Source: Qipengyuania_B sp965214525 (GTDB taxonomy: Bacteria; Pseudomonadota; Alphaproteobacteria; Sphingomonadales; Sphingomonadaceae). Taken from it: a stretch of DNA of 64,000 nt. The stretch lies in assembly GCA_965214525.1 (NCBI GenBank), contig OZ243959.1, positions 558,001 to 622,000 of the forward strand, written 5' to 3'. The notes under the pieces are model-generated. The model searched no databases. It was not told the origin of the DNA and saw nothing but the letters and a program-made list of their open reading frames with translations. Both the position numbers and the translations under genes were made by a program. Each line of letters opens with the position of its first letter. Positions within the stretch are counted from its first letter, which is position 1. This document shows, piece after piece, positions 32,053 through 41,484 of the stretch.

Positions 32053-32664
32053 ATGAACGGCACCAAATCCGGCAAGCGAATGTTCAACTGGGCGCGACGC
32101 CGTGTCCCGCGCATGCCCACCCCAGATCAAATGGCGGGAAACAAGTTTCTCGCCCCCATCGCGCATCGGTTTCTAAGCCCGGAGTTATGGCGCTTTACTC
32201 GGCGATCTGTTCCTCGGGGGGTCGCCTTAGGGCTGTTCTGCGCGTTCATCATTCCGGTCGGCCAGATATTTCTAGCTGCCTTCCTGGCACTGCCTGCCCG
32301 CGCGAATGTTCCCCTTGCGACCCTTAGCACGTTCATAACCAACCCTTTTACGGTGCCCTTCTGGCTTGGCGTTGCGAAAATCGTCGGGGAGTTCGTGTTA
32401 CGCATCGATCAAGCTGCTGGAGGCTTTGCAGCCGGCCGGATCGAGGCCGAATACGGCGTGTGGCTGGTTTGGCTCTTCGAGACGGCAGCTGTGATAGCAT
32501 TCGGGTTCATTGTGCTGGCAGTGGTCAGCGCAGCGTTGGGTTACGTCATCTCCGGTTTTGCTTGGCGGTTCATCGTTTCGAAGAAGCGTGCCAAAAGGCT
32601 TCTGGCGATGGAAGCCCGTTTGGATCGGCGATTGAAACATAAAGCCGAGGCGGGGCAAAAATGA
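32053..32664 (+). CDS. DUF2062 domain membrane protein
   Basis: 203 residues. RSVPRGVALGLFCAFIIPVGQIFLAAFLALPARANVPLATLSTFITNPFTVPFWLGVAKIVG is the DUF2062 signature, with conserved Asn-Pro in a membrane region. A second hydrophobic helix (WLFETAAVIAFGFIVLAVVSAALGYVISG) precedes a basic tail. Function unknown. Its stop overlaps the cckA start (ATGA-like, 4 bases), so the two are cotranslated. Confidence 0.88.
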   Translation: MNGTKSGKRMFNWARRRVPRMPTPDQMAGNKFLAPIAHRFLSPELWRFTRRSVPRGVALGLFCAFIIPVGQIFLAAFLALPARANVPLATLSTFITNPFTVPFWLGVAKIVGEFVLRIDQAAGGFAAGRIEAEYGVWLVWLFETAAVIAFGFIVLAVVSAALGYVISGFAWRFIVSKKRAKRLLAMEARLDRRLKHKAEAGQK

Positions 32665-35147
32665 ACTTCGATCCCGTGTCCGTACCGGTGGAAAAACAAG
32701 GTTTGCCGCCGTTTTTCCTAATGGCTGCGTTGGCATTGGCGGTAATCATCAGCGTCGGCCTGATATGGCTGATCGGCGGATCGGCGATGGTCGCCCTGGC
32801 CTATGCCGGGGGAATGCTCGTGTTCGTCGTACTGGCTTTCCTTGTCGGCAGGCGCCGCCCGATACCTGTTCAGATGTTCGAAGCGCCACCGGATTGGTCG
32901 GTCACCGTTGCCGCAATCGATGATCCCGACCGTGCCGTTGCGATTACCGACCGGGCCAATCGCCTTACCTGCGCCAATCGGAACTTCACCGATCATTTCG
33001 GAACGGACCAAGCGCCCTCCGAACTTCCTTTTGACAAGCGTTCCCGCGAACTCCTGGTGGGTTTGTCGCGCACTGCATGGCGCGAGGGCTTCGCTTTGGC
33101 CGAGGAATTGCAGGAGGTTGGCGCCGAGCGGCGGTGGCAAGTCCAGGCAGAGCGTGCCGGCCGGGCTGACGAATACCTCGTGTGGCGTTTCTTCGAGATA
33201 GCACAACCCCGGATCGAGGAGAGTTTCGTCCGCCTTCTGAAAGGTCCACTCGGCGCTGCCTTGACACGGGCGGGCGTGGAGATCGCGCTTGTCGATCCGG
33301 CGGGCGTAATCCTGTCTGCAACCCCAGGGTTGACGGAACGGGCGATGGGCGACCCAGATGGCAATGTGAATGGACGCGAATTTGTCCAACTCTTGCGGAT
33401 GGATGAACGCGATCGCATCTTCTATGCCCGCGAGGGCTTGCAGGGCACATCGCAAATGCTGTTGCACATTCCCCTCGATCCGCCGGGCGAAGAAATCAGC
33501 AATGCCGACGAAGATGCGTCCCTGATGCTGCTGATCGATAGCGGAGTCGGTATCGGGTCCGGGCTCGATGGGAACACGCGCGCCGCTATCCCGCAATTGG
33601 AAGCACTGTTGTCGGCCCTGCCATTAGGTCTCTCGTTGACAGATCGGGACGGACGGTTCCTCTTTGCGAACAAAGCATTCCTGCGCGCGGTGGGTAGGGT
33701 GGCAGAAGGCTTGCCGCAATATCCATCTGACCTGGTTATCCGCGAAGACAAAAGCCCGCTTGCGGATTCGGTAAGACGTTATGCAAAGGGTCCGGCGTCA
33801 AGCGGAGACATGGCCGTTCGGATGCTGTCCGAACCCGACGACCCCATCCTGCTTGGCCTGGCGGGGGTTCGGGGTATCGGCGAGGCGGCGGTGTTGTTGT
33901 CGCTCAATGATTCGACCGAAGAGAAACGCTTGCGGCGGCAGGTCGCACAGGCAACCAAGATGCAAGCCGTCGGCCAACTAGCAGGAGGTGTAGCGCACGA
34001 TTTCAATAACGTGCTCACCGCCATCATCGGCTATTGTGACTTGATGCTGCTCCGTCATACTCCCGGCGACAGCGATTATGACGATATCCAGCAGATCCGG
34101 GCGAATTCCAACCGCGCCGCTTCGCTGACGCGCCAGCTTCTGGCGTTCTCTCGGCAGCAGACACTGCGCCCAGTCGTACTTCAACTTCCCGACGTCGTGA
34201 GCGAAGTCAGCCAGCTTCTTAAACGGTTGATGGGCGACCGGATCGAGTTCAAGGTACTGCATGACCGGGAACTCGGACCCGTACGGGCCGATCCGCAGCA
34301 GCTTGAACAGGTTATCGTCAACCTCGTGGTCAACGCGCGCGACGCCATTCAGGCCACGGCCGATGCGGCAGGGTCGATCACTCTGGCCACCCGACGTGTT
34401 AGCGTGAAGGATGTACAGCGCATGGGCATCGAGTTCATGCCGTTGCACGATTACACCGCATTGATTGTCCACGATACCGGTGGCGGCATCGCCCCTGAAA
34501 ACTTGAGCAAGATATTCGAACCTTTTTTCACGACCAAGGAGCAAGGGAAAGGCACTGGCCTGGGCCTCTCGACCGTCTATGGGATCGTCAAGCAATCCAA
34601 CGGGTTCATTTTCGCTGACAACATCCTGGGGGTGGACGGCAAACCGACCGGTGCAAGCTTCGCAGTCTACCTACCGGTCCACGAAGGCGGCATGCTTCCT
34701 GCCGAAACGCCAGCATTGTTGGAGGACACCGAGGCATCGGCCTGGTCATCGGGAGGACGGCTGCTGCTGGTGGAAGACGAGGATATGGTCAGGGCTGTCG
34801 CTGAGCGCGCGCTCGTGCGGGCGGGATATTCGGTAACCCCCTGCGCTGATGGCGAGGAGGGATTGGCCCAAGTTGCCAATGGCAACCAGTTCGATCTGGT
34901 GGTGTCGGACGTGGTAATGCCTGCTATGGATGGCCCGGCGATGGCCCGGGCCATCCGCAGCATGCAACCGGACCTGCCCATCCTGTTCATGTCAGGCTAT
35001 GCAGAAGAGCAGTTGCGCCGGGATATCGACATCGAGAACATGCATTTTATCGCCAAGCCGTTTTCCGTACAGCAGATCAGTGCCGAAGTCGCTGGTATTC
35101 TGGCGCGTAAGGCGCGCGATAAGAAGGATTTCGATGGGGCTGCGTGA
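32661..35147 (+). CDS. cckA: Cell-cycle hybrid histidine kinase CckA
   Basis: A hybrid kinase/phosphatase of 828 residues that feeds the ChpT-CtrA/CpdR phosphorelay. Two transmembrane helices (about 18-36 and 43-62) are followed by PAS-like regions (about 85-400, including GLSLTDRDGRFLFANKAFLRAVGR). The dimerisation helix has the phospho-accepting His at about 445 (GGVAHDFNNVLTAIIGY). The HATPase follows (NLVVNARDAI, GTGLGLSTVYGIVKQ), then a receiver domain with Asp at about 749 (VVSDVVMPAMDG) and a conserved FIAKPF Lys. Upstream of recA, as in related genomes I recall. Confidence 0.95.
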   Translation: MNFDPVSVPVEKQGLPPFFLMAALALAVIISVGLIWLIGGSAMVALAYAGGMLVFVVLAFLVGRRRPIPVQMFEAPPDWSVTVAAIDDPDRAVAITDRANRLTCANRNFTDHFGTDQAPSELPFDKRSRELLVGLSRTAWREGFALAEELQEVGAERRWQVQAERAGRADEYLVWRFFEIAQPRIEESFVRLLKGPLGAALTRAGVEIALVDPAGVILSATPGLTERAMGDPDGNVNGREFVQLLRMDERDRIFYAREGLQGTSQMLLHIPLDPPGEEISNADEDASLMLLIDSGVGIGSGLDGNTRAAIPQLEALLSALPLGLSLTDRDGRFLFANKAFLRAVGRVAEGLPQYPSDLVIREDKSPLADSVRRYAKGPASSGDMAVRMLSEPDDPILLGLAGVRGIGEAAVLLSLNDSTEEKRLRRQVAQATKMQAVGQLAGGVAHDFNNVLTAIIGYCDLMLLRHTPGDSDYDDIQQIRANSNRAASLTRQLLAFSRQQTLRPVVLQLPDVVSEVSQLLKRLMGDRIEFKVLHDRELGPVRADPQQLEQVIVNLVVNARDAIQATADAAGSITLATRRVSVKDVQRMGIEFMPLHDYTALIVHDTGGGIAPENLSKIFEPFFTTKEQGKGTGLGLSTVYGIVKQSNGFIFADNILGVDGKPTGASFAVYLPVHEGGMLPAETPALLEDTEASAWSSGGRLLLVEDEDMVRAVAERALVRAGYSVTPCADGEEGLAQVANGNQFDLVVSDVVMPAMDGPAMARAIRSMQPDLPILFMSGYAEEQLRRDIDIENMHFIAKPFSVQQISAEVAGILARKARDKKDFDGAA

Positions 35148-35202
35148 ACATTATGCCGGTCATGGGAAAGACCGCGAGCTGGCTTAACCAAAAGTTTTGC
35201 AT

Positions 35203-35217
35203 GTTCACCCATTGTTC
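35203..35217. promoter_or_regulatory. LexA (SOS) box of recA
   Basis: GTTC (35203-35206), ACCCATT, GTTC (35214-35217): an exact GTTC-N7-GTTC alphaproteobacterial SOS box, 77 bases before the recA ATG. The second half overlaps the 17-base palindrome TTGTTCTTCAAGAACAA (35212-35228). A TATACA -10-like hexamer lies at 35233-35238. Confidence 0.9.
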
Positions 35218-35294
35218 TTCAAGAACAAAGCGTATACATAGATCGTGTTCGATAGATGGGGGTTACACCCTAGAATATGATGGGAGGCCGTGTC

Positions 35295-36371
35295 ATGGCA
35301 GCAGATCTGAAGCTTGTAGATACTAAGGAAAGCAAAGTGGACCGGCAAAAGGCATTGGACGCGGCACTCGCGCAGATTGACCGTGCGTTTGGCAAAGGCT
35401 CGGCGATGAAGCTGGGCTCGCGCGAGGCAATGAATGTCGAATCGATATCGACAGGGTCTCTCGGGCTCGACATCGCGCTTGGTATCGGTGGACTGCCCAA
35501 AGGGCGCGTGATCGAGGTTTACGGGCCCGAAAGTTCGGGCAAGACGACCCTGGCTTTGCATGTTATCGCCGAAGCGCAGAAGAACGGCGGTACAGCTGCC
35601 TTCGTCGATGCCGAACACGCTCTTGATCCGGTCTATGCAAAGAAACTTGGCGTCGATATCGACGAACTGATCGTATCCCAACCCGATACGGGTGAGCAGG
35701 CGCTCGAGATCACGGACACGCTGGTCCGCTCGAACGCGGTTGACGTGCTTGTCGTCGATTCGGTTGCCGCCCTGGTCCCGCGGGCAGAGATCGAAGGCGA
35801 AATGGGTGATAGCCATGTCGGTTTGCAGGCTCGTTTGATGAGCCAGTCATTGCGCAAGCTGACGGGGTCCATCAACCGCTCGAAATGCATGGTCATTTTC
35901 ATCAATCAGCTGCGGATGAAAATTGGTGTAATGTACGGCAACCCGGAAACGACCACTGGCGGGAATGCGCTCAAATTCTACGCATCGGTCAGGCTCGATA
36001 TCCGGCGTACCGGACAGATTAAGGATCGTGACGAGATTATCGGGAACGCGACGCGGGTGAAGGTAGTAAAGAACAAGGTCGCGCCGCCATTCAAGCAGGT
36101 CGAGTTCGACATCATGTACGGAGAGGGTATTTCCAAGATCGGCGAAATCCTTGATCTGGGTGTCAAGGCCGGGATTGTTGAAAAATCCGGCAGCTGGTTC
36201 AGCTATGACAGCGTACGGATCGGCCAAGGACGCGAGAATGCCAAGCAGTTCCTGAAAGAGAACCGCGAAATGTGCGACCGGTTGGAGGCTGCCATTCGGG
36301 GCAAGACCGACGAGGTCGCAGAAGAGATGATGACCGGTCCGGACAACGAGGATGAAAATGATGCCGGCTGA
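35295..36371 (+). CDS. recA: Recombinase RecA
   Basis: An ATP-dependent strand-exchange protein and LexA coprotease, 358 residues. The ATG at 35295 has GGGAGG 8 bases upstream; the in-frame ATG 6 codons earlier is not preferred. Walker A is GPESSGKTT, and DAEHALDPVYAKKLGVD, LLVVDSVAAL-type Walker B (VLVVDSVAALVPRAEIEGEMGDSHVGLQARLMSQ) and FINQLRMKIGVMYGNPETTTGG (loop L2) are present. The acidic C-terminus (GPDNEDENDAG) is usual. Controlled by the SOS box at 35203. Confidence 0.98.
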   Translation: MAADLKLVDTKESKVDRQKALDAALAQIDRAFGKGSAMKLGSREAMNVESISTGSLGLDIALGIGGLPKGRVIEVYGPESSGKTTLALHVIAEAQKNGGTAAFVDAEHALDPVYAKKLGVDIDELIVSQPDTGEQALEITDTLVRSNAVDVLVVDSVAALVPRAEIEGEMGDSHVGLQARLMSQSLRKLTGSINRSKCMVIFINQLRMKIGVMYGNPETTTGGNALKFYASVRLDIRRTGQIKDRDEIIGNATRVKVVKNKVAPPFKQVEFDIMYGEGISKIGEILDLGVKAGIVEKSGSWFSYDSVRIGQGRENAKQFLKENREMCDRLEAAIRGKTDEVAEEMMTGPDNEDENDAG

Positions 36372-36735
36372 AAGATTCTGCCCAGCCAGCTCGATCGGTT
36401 GAGGAGCGCCAGCGCGGAGCGAGTGCGATGCGGAGACGCTATTGTCGTCTCTGGCACCGCGCTCGCGCTCAATAGTGGTTTGGCGGGCTTGGATCAGCAG
36501 GATCGTTCGCCAGTCGCGTCTTTCGCGATGGCCTTGCCAAAACCTTCCTGCGCGCCAGCTTCGTGAACGCTTCCAATCGTTGGGGAAGGCTGCTCTGCTG
36601 GTGCGGCAGGAACACTTGCCAAATGGCGATGGCCGACGGTTTATTCAGGCAAACGGGCGCGCCAGATGTCGATTGCCGATAATCGAACACGCTCGCGGCT
36701 TGCCGCTCGGGAGCAGACTGCCTAATCCATAAAGC
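36372..36735. other. recA-alaS intergenic region with a long imperfect hairpin
   Basis: No gene supported; a 96-codon plus-strand frame lacks any family character. An imperfect inverted repeat spans 36404-36470: outer arms GAGCGC/GCGCTC, inner arms GAGACG (36433-36438) and CGTCTC (36446-36451). It may terminate recA transcription although there is no T-run. The alaS promoter should lie in the second half. Confidence 0.4.
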
Positions 36736-39408
36736 ATGACATCCACCAACGAACTGCGCCGCTCCTTCCTCGAATTCTTCGCTGGCGAAGGTCATAGGGT
36801 GGTCCCCTCGGCACCCCTGGTTCCATATAACGATCCCACCCTGATGTTCGTCAATGCGGGCATGGTGCCGTTCAAGAACGCCTTTACGGGTCTGGACCAA
36901 CCGCCGGCAAGCCGCGCCACCTCGAGCCAGAAATGCGTTCGTGCGGGGGGCAAGCACAACGATCTCGACAATGTCGGCTATACCGCCCGCCATCATACGT
37001 TCTTCGAGATGCTCGGCAATTTCAGCTTTGGCGACTACTTCAAGGAACAGGCGATCGTCCATGCCTGGAACCTGCTGACCCGGGAATGGAAGTTGCCGGC
37101 CGACCGCCTAACCGTTACTGTCTTCCATACAGACGATGAGGCTTCCTCACTCTGGCGCAAGGTGTCAGGGTTACCCGACGAGCGGATCATTCGCATCGCC
37201 ACGGCAGATAACTTCTGGTCGATGGGGGATACTGGTCCGTGCGGCCCTTGCAGCGAGATCTTCTACGATCACGGAGAGCATGTCGAAGGTGGGCCGCCTG
37301 GCAGCGCGAACGAGGACGGTGACCGCTTCGTGGAAATTTGGAACCTCGTGTTCATGCAATTCGAACAGGCTAGCGACGGAAGCCGCACCCCGTTGCCCAA
37401 ACCATCGATCGACACCGGAATGGGGCTCGAGCGTGTTGCAGCAGTCATGCAGGGGGTATCGGACAATTACGATATCGATCTGTTCCGCGCCCTGATCGCA
37501 GCATCCGAGGGTCTGACCGACACACATGCGCAGGGAGATGCACGCAACAGCCACCGTATCATTGCCGATCACCTGCGCTCAGTCAGCTTCTTGCTAGCTG
37601 ATGGGGTCATGCCCTCCAATGAAGGGCGCGGTTACGTGCTGCGTAGGATCATGCGCCGTGCGATGCGACATGCGCACCTGCTCGGTGTGCCCGATCCATT
37701 GATGCATCGGTTGGTTCCCGCGCTTGTCGCCGAAATGGGACATGCCTATCCCGAACTTGGTCGCGCTCAATCCATGATCGAGGATGTACTTGAGCGCGAA
37801 GAGCGGCAATTTCGCCGGACCCTCGACAAGGGATTAAGATTGCTCGATGAAGCGACGTCGGGCATGTGCAACGGTGATCGACTGGACGGTGCCACAGCGT
37901 TCAAATTGTACGACACCTACGGTTTCCCCTACGATCTGACCGAAGACGCCCTGCGCGCCCGGGGGTTGCATGTCGACAAAGAAGGCTTCGATGCCGCCAT
38001 GGCCGAGCAGAAAGCCGCTGCTAGAGCAGCATGGAAAGGCTCGGGAGAAGCCATCGATGCAGGTATTTGGTTCGACATCGTAGACAAAGCGGGCCCGACC
38101 GAATTTACAGGCTACACCGCGACCGTAGGGGATGGGGTGGTGGTCGCTATCCTTCAGGACGGCGCCGAGGTAGACGAGGCCGGGCCGGAAGCGTCCGTTC
38201 AATTGCTGACGAACCAGACGCCATTCTACGCTGAAAGCGGCGGACAGACGGGGGATACCGGTACGGTAGGATCAGACAAAGGCTTGCGGGGCCGCGTCAC
38301 TGCGACGTCCAAACCACTGGGGCGGCTGCACGTCCATCACGTAAAGATCGACCAAGGCACGATTACCAGAGGCGACATCGTGCATCTGGATGTCGACGTC
38401 GAGCGACGCGACAAAATCAAGGCGAACCATTCCGCCACCCACCTGCTTCAGGCGGCTTTGCGCAATCGGCTTGGCGAACACGTGACACAGAAGGGATCAT
38501 CGGTCGCGCCAGACAGGTTACGGTTCGACTTTTCCCACCCGAGCGCTCTTACAGCGGAAGATATTGCGGCAATCGAGCGCGAGGTGAACAAGGAAATCCG
38601 CGCAAACAATCGGGTCGATACCCGGCTCATGACGCAAGACGATGCGATCGCTGCTGGTGCGTTGGCATTGTTCGGGGAGAAATACGGCGACGAGGTCCGT
38701 GTTCTGTCGATGGGAAACACCGGGGAGGGCGGCCGGCACTATTCGATCGAGCTATGCGGTGGCACCCATGTCGATGCAACGGGGGATATCGCCATCTTTC
38801 GGATTATTTCCGAAAGCGCAGTTGCTTCGGGCGTTCGGCGGATCGAGGCTGTGACGGGTGAAGCGGCGCGCAATTGGTTGGTCAGCAAGGAGGAAGACTT
38901 GAAGGCTATCGCCACATCCCTGCGCACCACGCCTGAACAGAGCGCGGAGAAGGTTAGGGCGCTGCTCGATGAGCGCAAACAGTTGGAGCGGGAGCTAGAG
39001 GCTGCGAAACGAAAGCTGGCGCTGTCTGTGGAGTCACATCAGCCAAACGCCGATGTCGCCAGCGAGATGGTTGCAGGAACCTGCTTTTCTAGCCGCGTTT
39101 TGCACGGTGTCGATCCCAAGGGCCTTCGCAATCTGCTCGATGAAACGACCAGGCAACTCGGTTCGGGTATCGCCGCCATTGTCGCCGTGAACGATGGTCG
39201 CGCTGCACTCGCCATCGCTGTGACGGAGGATTTGAGCGACAGGTTCGACGCCGTTGAACTCGTCCGCATCGGCGTAATCCGACTGGGCGGAAAAGGGGGC
39301 GGCGGTCGCCGCGACATGGCGCAAGGAGGCGGACCGGACGGCTCGAATGCCTCAGCGGCAATCGATTCCATCCGCGATCACCTGGCGAGGGCTGTTGTCG
39401 CTGGCTGA
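36736..39408 (+). CDS. alaS: Alanine-tRNA ligase
   Basis: 890 residues. The class II catalytic core includes PTLMFVNAGMVPFKNAF, ARHHTFFEMLGNFSFGDYFK and GMGLERVAAV. The editing domain has HSATHLLQAALRNRLGEHVTQKGS (zinc-type HxxxH) and CGGTHVDATGDI. The C-Ala domain ends in GGKGGGGRRDMAQGGG. Normal length and domain order. It is the last gene of the plus-strand block from dapA. Confidence 0.98.
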   Translation: MTSTNELRRSFLEFFAGEGHRVVPSAPLVPYNDPTLMFVNAGMVPFKNAFTGLDQPPASRATSSQKCVRAGGKHNDLDNVGYTARHHTFFEMLGNFSFGDYFKEQAIVHAWNLLTREWKLPADRLTVTVFHTDDEASSLWRKVSGLPDERIIRIATADNFWSMGDTGPCGPCSEIFYDHGEHVEGGPPGSANEDGDRFVEIWNLVFMQFEQASDGSRTPLPKPSIDTGMGLERVAAVMQGVSDNYDIDLFRALIAASEGLTDTHAQGDARNSHRIIADHLRSVSFLLADGVMPSNEGRGYVLRRIMRRAMRHAHLLGVPDPLMHRLVPALVAEMGHAYPELGRAQSMIEDVLEREERQFRRTLDKGLRLLDEATSGMCNGDRLDGATAFKLYDTYGFPYDLTEDALRARGLHVDKEGFDAAMAEQKAAARAAWKGSGEAIDAGIWFDIVDKAGPTEFTGYTATVGDGVVVAILQDGAEVDEAGPEASVQLLTNQTPFYAESGGQTGDTGTVGSDKGLRGRVTATSKPLGRLHVHHVKIDQGTITRGDIVHLDVDVERRDKIKANHSATHLLQAALRNRLGEHVTQKGSSVAPDRLRFDFSHPSALTAEDIAAIEREVNKEIRANNRVDTRLMTQDDAIAAGALALFGEKYGDEVRVLSMGNTGEGGRHYSIELCGGTHVDATGDIAIFRIISESAVASGVRRIEAVTGEAARNWLVSKEEDLKAIATSLRTTPEQSAEKVRALLDERKQLERELEAAKRKLALSVESHQPNADVASEMVAGTCFSSRVLHGVDPKGLRNLLDETTRQLGSGIAAIVAVNDGRAALAIAVTEDLSDRFDAVELVRIGVIRLGGKGGGGRRDMAQGGGPDGSNASAAIDSIRDHLARAVVAG

Positions 39409-39421
39409 ATGCGAACGGCAG

Positions 39422-39613
39422 TCAGCGCGTGCCCTTCGATCCACGGCGAACGTCGCCGCCGCTTCCTTTCGCAATGTCGGTCCCGCCGGTATCGGCCGGG
39501 CGGTCGGGTTCGCGACTGGGCGGTTCGGAAGTCGCTCCGGGTTCTTGCACGTTTTGCGGCTTGAACTTTTCGCTGTTCGGCGTGGGTTTGGTCGGATCGT
39601 TCTTGCTCATCAT
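39422..39613 (-). CDS. Small hydrophilic, proline-rich protein
   Basis: 63 residues, rich in Pro, Lys, Glu and Gly, without hydrophobic segments (MSKNDPTKPTPNSEKFKPQNVQEPG to GDVRRGSKGTR); probably disordered. AAAGGAGAG lies in front of tandem ATGs at 39613 and 39610. A near-consensus EcfG promoter lies 20 bases upstream, so it may belong to the small stress-induced proteins of this group. Function unknown. Confidence 0.65.
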   Translation of the reverse strand: MMSKNDPTKPTPNSEKFKPQNVQEPGATSEPPSREPDRPADTGGTDIAKGSGGDVRRGSKGTR

Positions 39614-39632
39614 GCTCTCCTTTGCGTTCTTA

Positions 39633-39657
39633 ACGCGCGAGATGCCTGAGTGTTCAC
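39633..39657 (-). promoter_or_regulatory. Near-consensus EcfG promoter of the small hydrophilic protein gene
   Basis: On the minus strand TGAAC (39657-39653), 16 bases, CGTT (39636-39633): one mismatch to GGAAC-N16/17-CGTT. It overlaps the 3' end of the upstream antiporter gene's intergenic side and lies 20 bases before the ATG. Confidence 0.45.
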
Positions 39658-39658
39658 A

Positions 39659-41437
39659 CTATGCCGAACCTGCCTCTTGCGTTTGCAGATTGGAACTGCG
39701 CAGTTGCGGGCGGTAATCCAGAGCGCCGTCCTTCTCGATCTGCTCGCGAAACTCGTCGCGCTTTTCATGGATCGACGCGATGACCGGCCCCATCGGCACG
39801 CCAAGATCCACCAGCACGGCCTCGGAAAGCTGCAATGAGCTTTCCAAAGTCTCAGGAACGGCATGGCTGGCACCGGCCCGATACAGTTCGGCTGCGTACG
39901 CGATATCTCGTGCCCGGACGATGATTGGGAGTTCGGGATACAGCTTGCGCAGGCGGATGGTAAGCCGCTGCGCGAGGACGGGTTCGTCCATCGTCAAGAT
40001 AACCGCCAGCGCATGCTCGATCCCCAGGCGGCTTAGCGCATCCCCGCGAGCGGCATCGCCGTAGACCGCCCGAATACCCCGGCGTTTACACGAAGCGATA
40101 AGGTCCGCGTCAGCGTCTATGGCTACATAAGGTTTATGATGAACATCCAGCATTCGCGCGATCAGACGCCCGACGCGCCCTGCGCCCACGATGATAACAC
40201 GTGATTCGGCAGGATCGCCGTCGGGCAGCACGGGAACCGGCTCCACCCGGCGCGCGATGGCGCGCCCCAGCATGGCGAGCAACGGTGTGATGGTGAGGCC
40301 GATGGCGGTAACGATTTGCCAGAACTGAGCTGTGCCCGGTTGGATGAGCAACGCTGAACTGGCTGCTGCCAGTACGATGAGGGTCGTCTCCGAAGGGCTG
40401 GCCATGAGAATGCCGGTTTCGGCCGCAGTGCTGCGGCGCGCGCCCATCATGCGCAGCAGCAACCCGGTTATCACTGCTTTCAACGTGAGAACGAGTACTA
40501 CCGCTAGGCCGATCGCACCGGCATTGTCCCAGATTGTCGTCAAATCGATGCTCATGCCGACCGTAATCAGAAATACGCCGAGTGCCAGCCCCTTGAAGGG
40601 CTCCATGATTGCTTCGACTTCGGTGTGGTACTCGGTTTCGGCGATAAGCAAGCCGGCCAGCAACGCGCCAACGATTGGCGATAGCCCGACGGCCGCGGTC
40701 GCGAGACTGGCACCAATCACCACCAGCAGACTGGCCGCCAGAAAGAGTTCCGGGCTTTTGGTGCGCGCAGCTTGCGCAAACAGGGGCGGCAATGCGACCC
40801 GCCCAACGACAAGCAGGATCGCCACAAGCATACCGCCCTGCCACAGCGTGCCGACCAGCCCCTCCCACCCTTCGCTTTGCGCGTAGGGCGCCATCGCACC
40901 CAGCATGAAGATGATCGGCACGATGGCGATATCTTCGAACAACAGCATCGAGAGCGCGGCGCGTCCGACTGGGCTGGTTGTCCCGGCAATGGGCAGCACG
41001 ATGGCGGTCGAAGACAACGCAAGTGCCAAGCCAAGCCCGACCGCGCCGGTCCAGTACTGGCCGATCATCGACAGCACGATGCCGATAAGGGCACCACTGA
41101 TGAGCAGTTCCAGCGCGCCCAAGCCAAACACCAACCTGCGCATCGACCAAAGGCGTTTGAAAGAAAGCTCAAGACCTATGGTGAACAGCAGGAGGATGAT
41201 ACCGAACTCGGCAAACGGATCGAGCGCTTCGGGGTCTGTGATCGAGATATGCGCAAGCCAGGGCCGCTCGGTCACCAACTGCCCCAGGCCGTATGGCCCG
41301 ACCAGAATGCCCACCAGAATGAACCCGATGACCGGCGTGATCCGGAAGCGCGCGAAAACCGGAATGACGATCCCTGCTGCGCCGAGGATTACTAACGCGT
41401 CCGATAGGATAGGGGAGGGGGAGAGTTCGCCAGCCAT
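39659..41437 (-). CDS. CPA2-family cation:proton antiporter with RCK (TrkA-N) domain
   Basis: 592 residues, KefB/KefC-like. About twelve membrane helices (1-385) include VIGFILVGILVGPYGL, FGIILLLFTIGLELSFKRL and LSSTAIVLPI. A cytosolic RCK nucleotide-binding domain follows from about 405 (RVIIVGAGRVGRLIARML, YGDAARGDALSRLGIEHALAVILTMDE). It probably exchanges K+ (or Na+) for H+ under nucleotide or glutathione control; the ion is not determined by sequence. Single gene. Confidence 0.92.
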   Translation of the reverse strand: MAGELSPSPILSDALVILGAAGIVIPVFARFRITPVIGFILVGILVGPYGLGQLVTERPWLAHISITDPEALDPFAEFGIILLLFTIGLELSFKRLWSMRRLVFGLGALELLISGALIGIVLSMIGQYWTGAVGLGLALALSSTAIVLPIAGTTSPVGRAALSMLLFEDIAIVPIIFMLGAMAPYAQSEGWEGLVGTLWQGGMLVAILLVVGRVALPPLFAQAARTKSPELFLAASLLVVIGASLATAAVGLSPIVGALLAGLLIAETEYHTEVEAIMEPFKGLALGVFLITVGMSIDLTTIWDNAGAIGLAVVLVLTLKAVITGLLLRMMGARRSTAAETGILMASPSETTLIVLAAASSALLIQPGTAQFWQIVTAIGLTITPLLAMLGRAIARRVEPVPVLPDGDPAESRVIIVGAGRVGRLIARMLDVHHKPYVAIDADADLIASCKRRGIRAVYGDAARGDALSRLGIEHALAVILTMDEPVLAQRLTIRLRKLYPELPIIVRARDIAYAAELYRAGASHAVPETLESSLQLSEAVLVDLGVPMGPVIASIHEKRDEFREQIEKDGALDYRPQLRSSNLQTQEAGSA

Positions 41438-41484
41438 CCTGCGGTTATACGGGGTTCGCCGGCAAGGTCACGCGTTTGCCGCTG

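Noticed and set aside
35212..35228. TTGTTCTTCAAGAACAA as the LexA site of recA
   Set aside because: It is a perfect palindrome, but the class-specific LexA site is the GTTC-N7-GTTC direct repeat, which is present exactly at 35203-35217 and overlaps it.
36442..36732. 96-codon ORF between recA and alaS
   Set aside because: Composition and residues are typical of a random frame, with no ribosome-binding site and overlap with a long inverted repeat.
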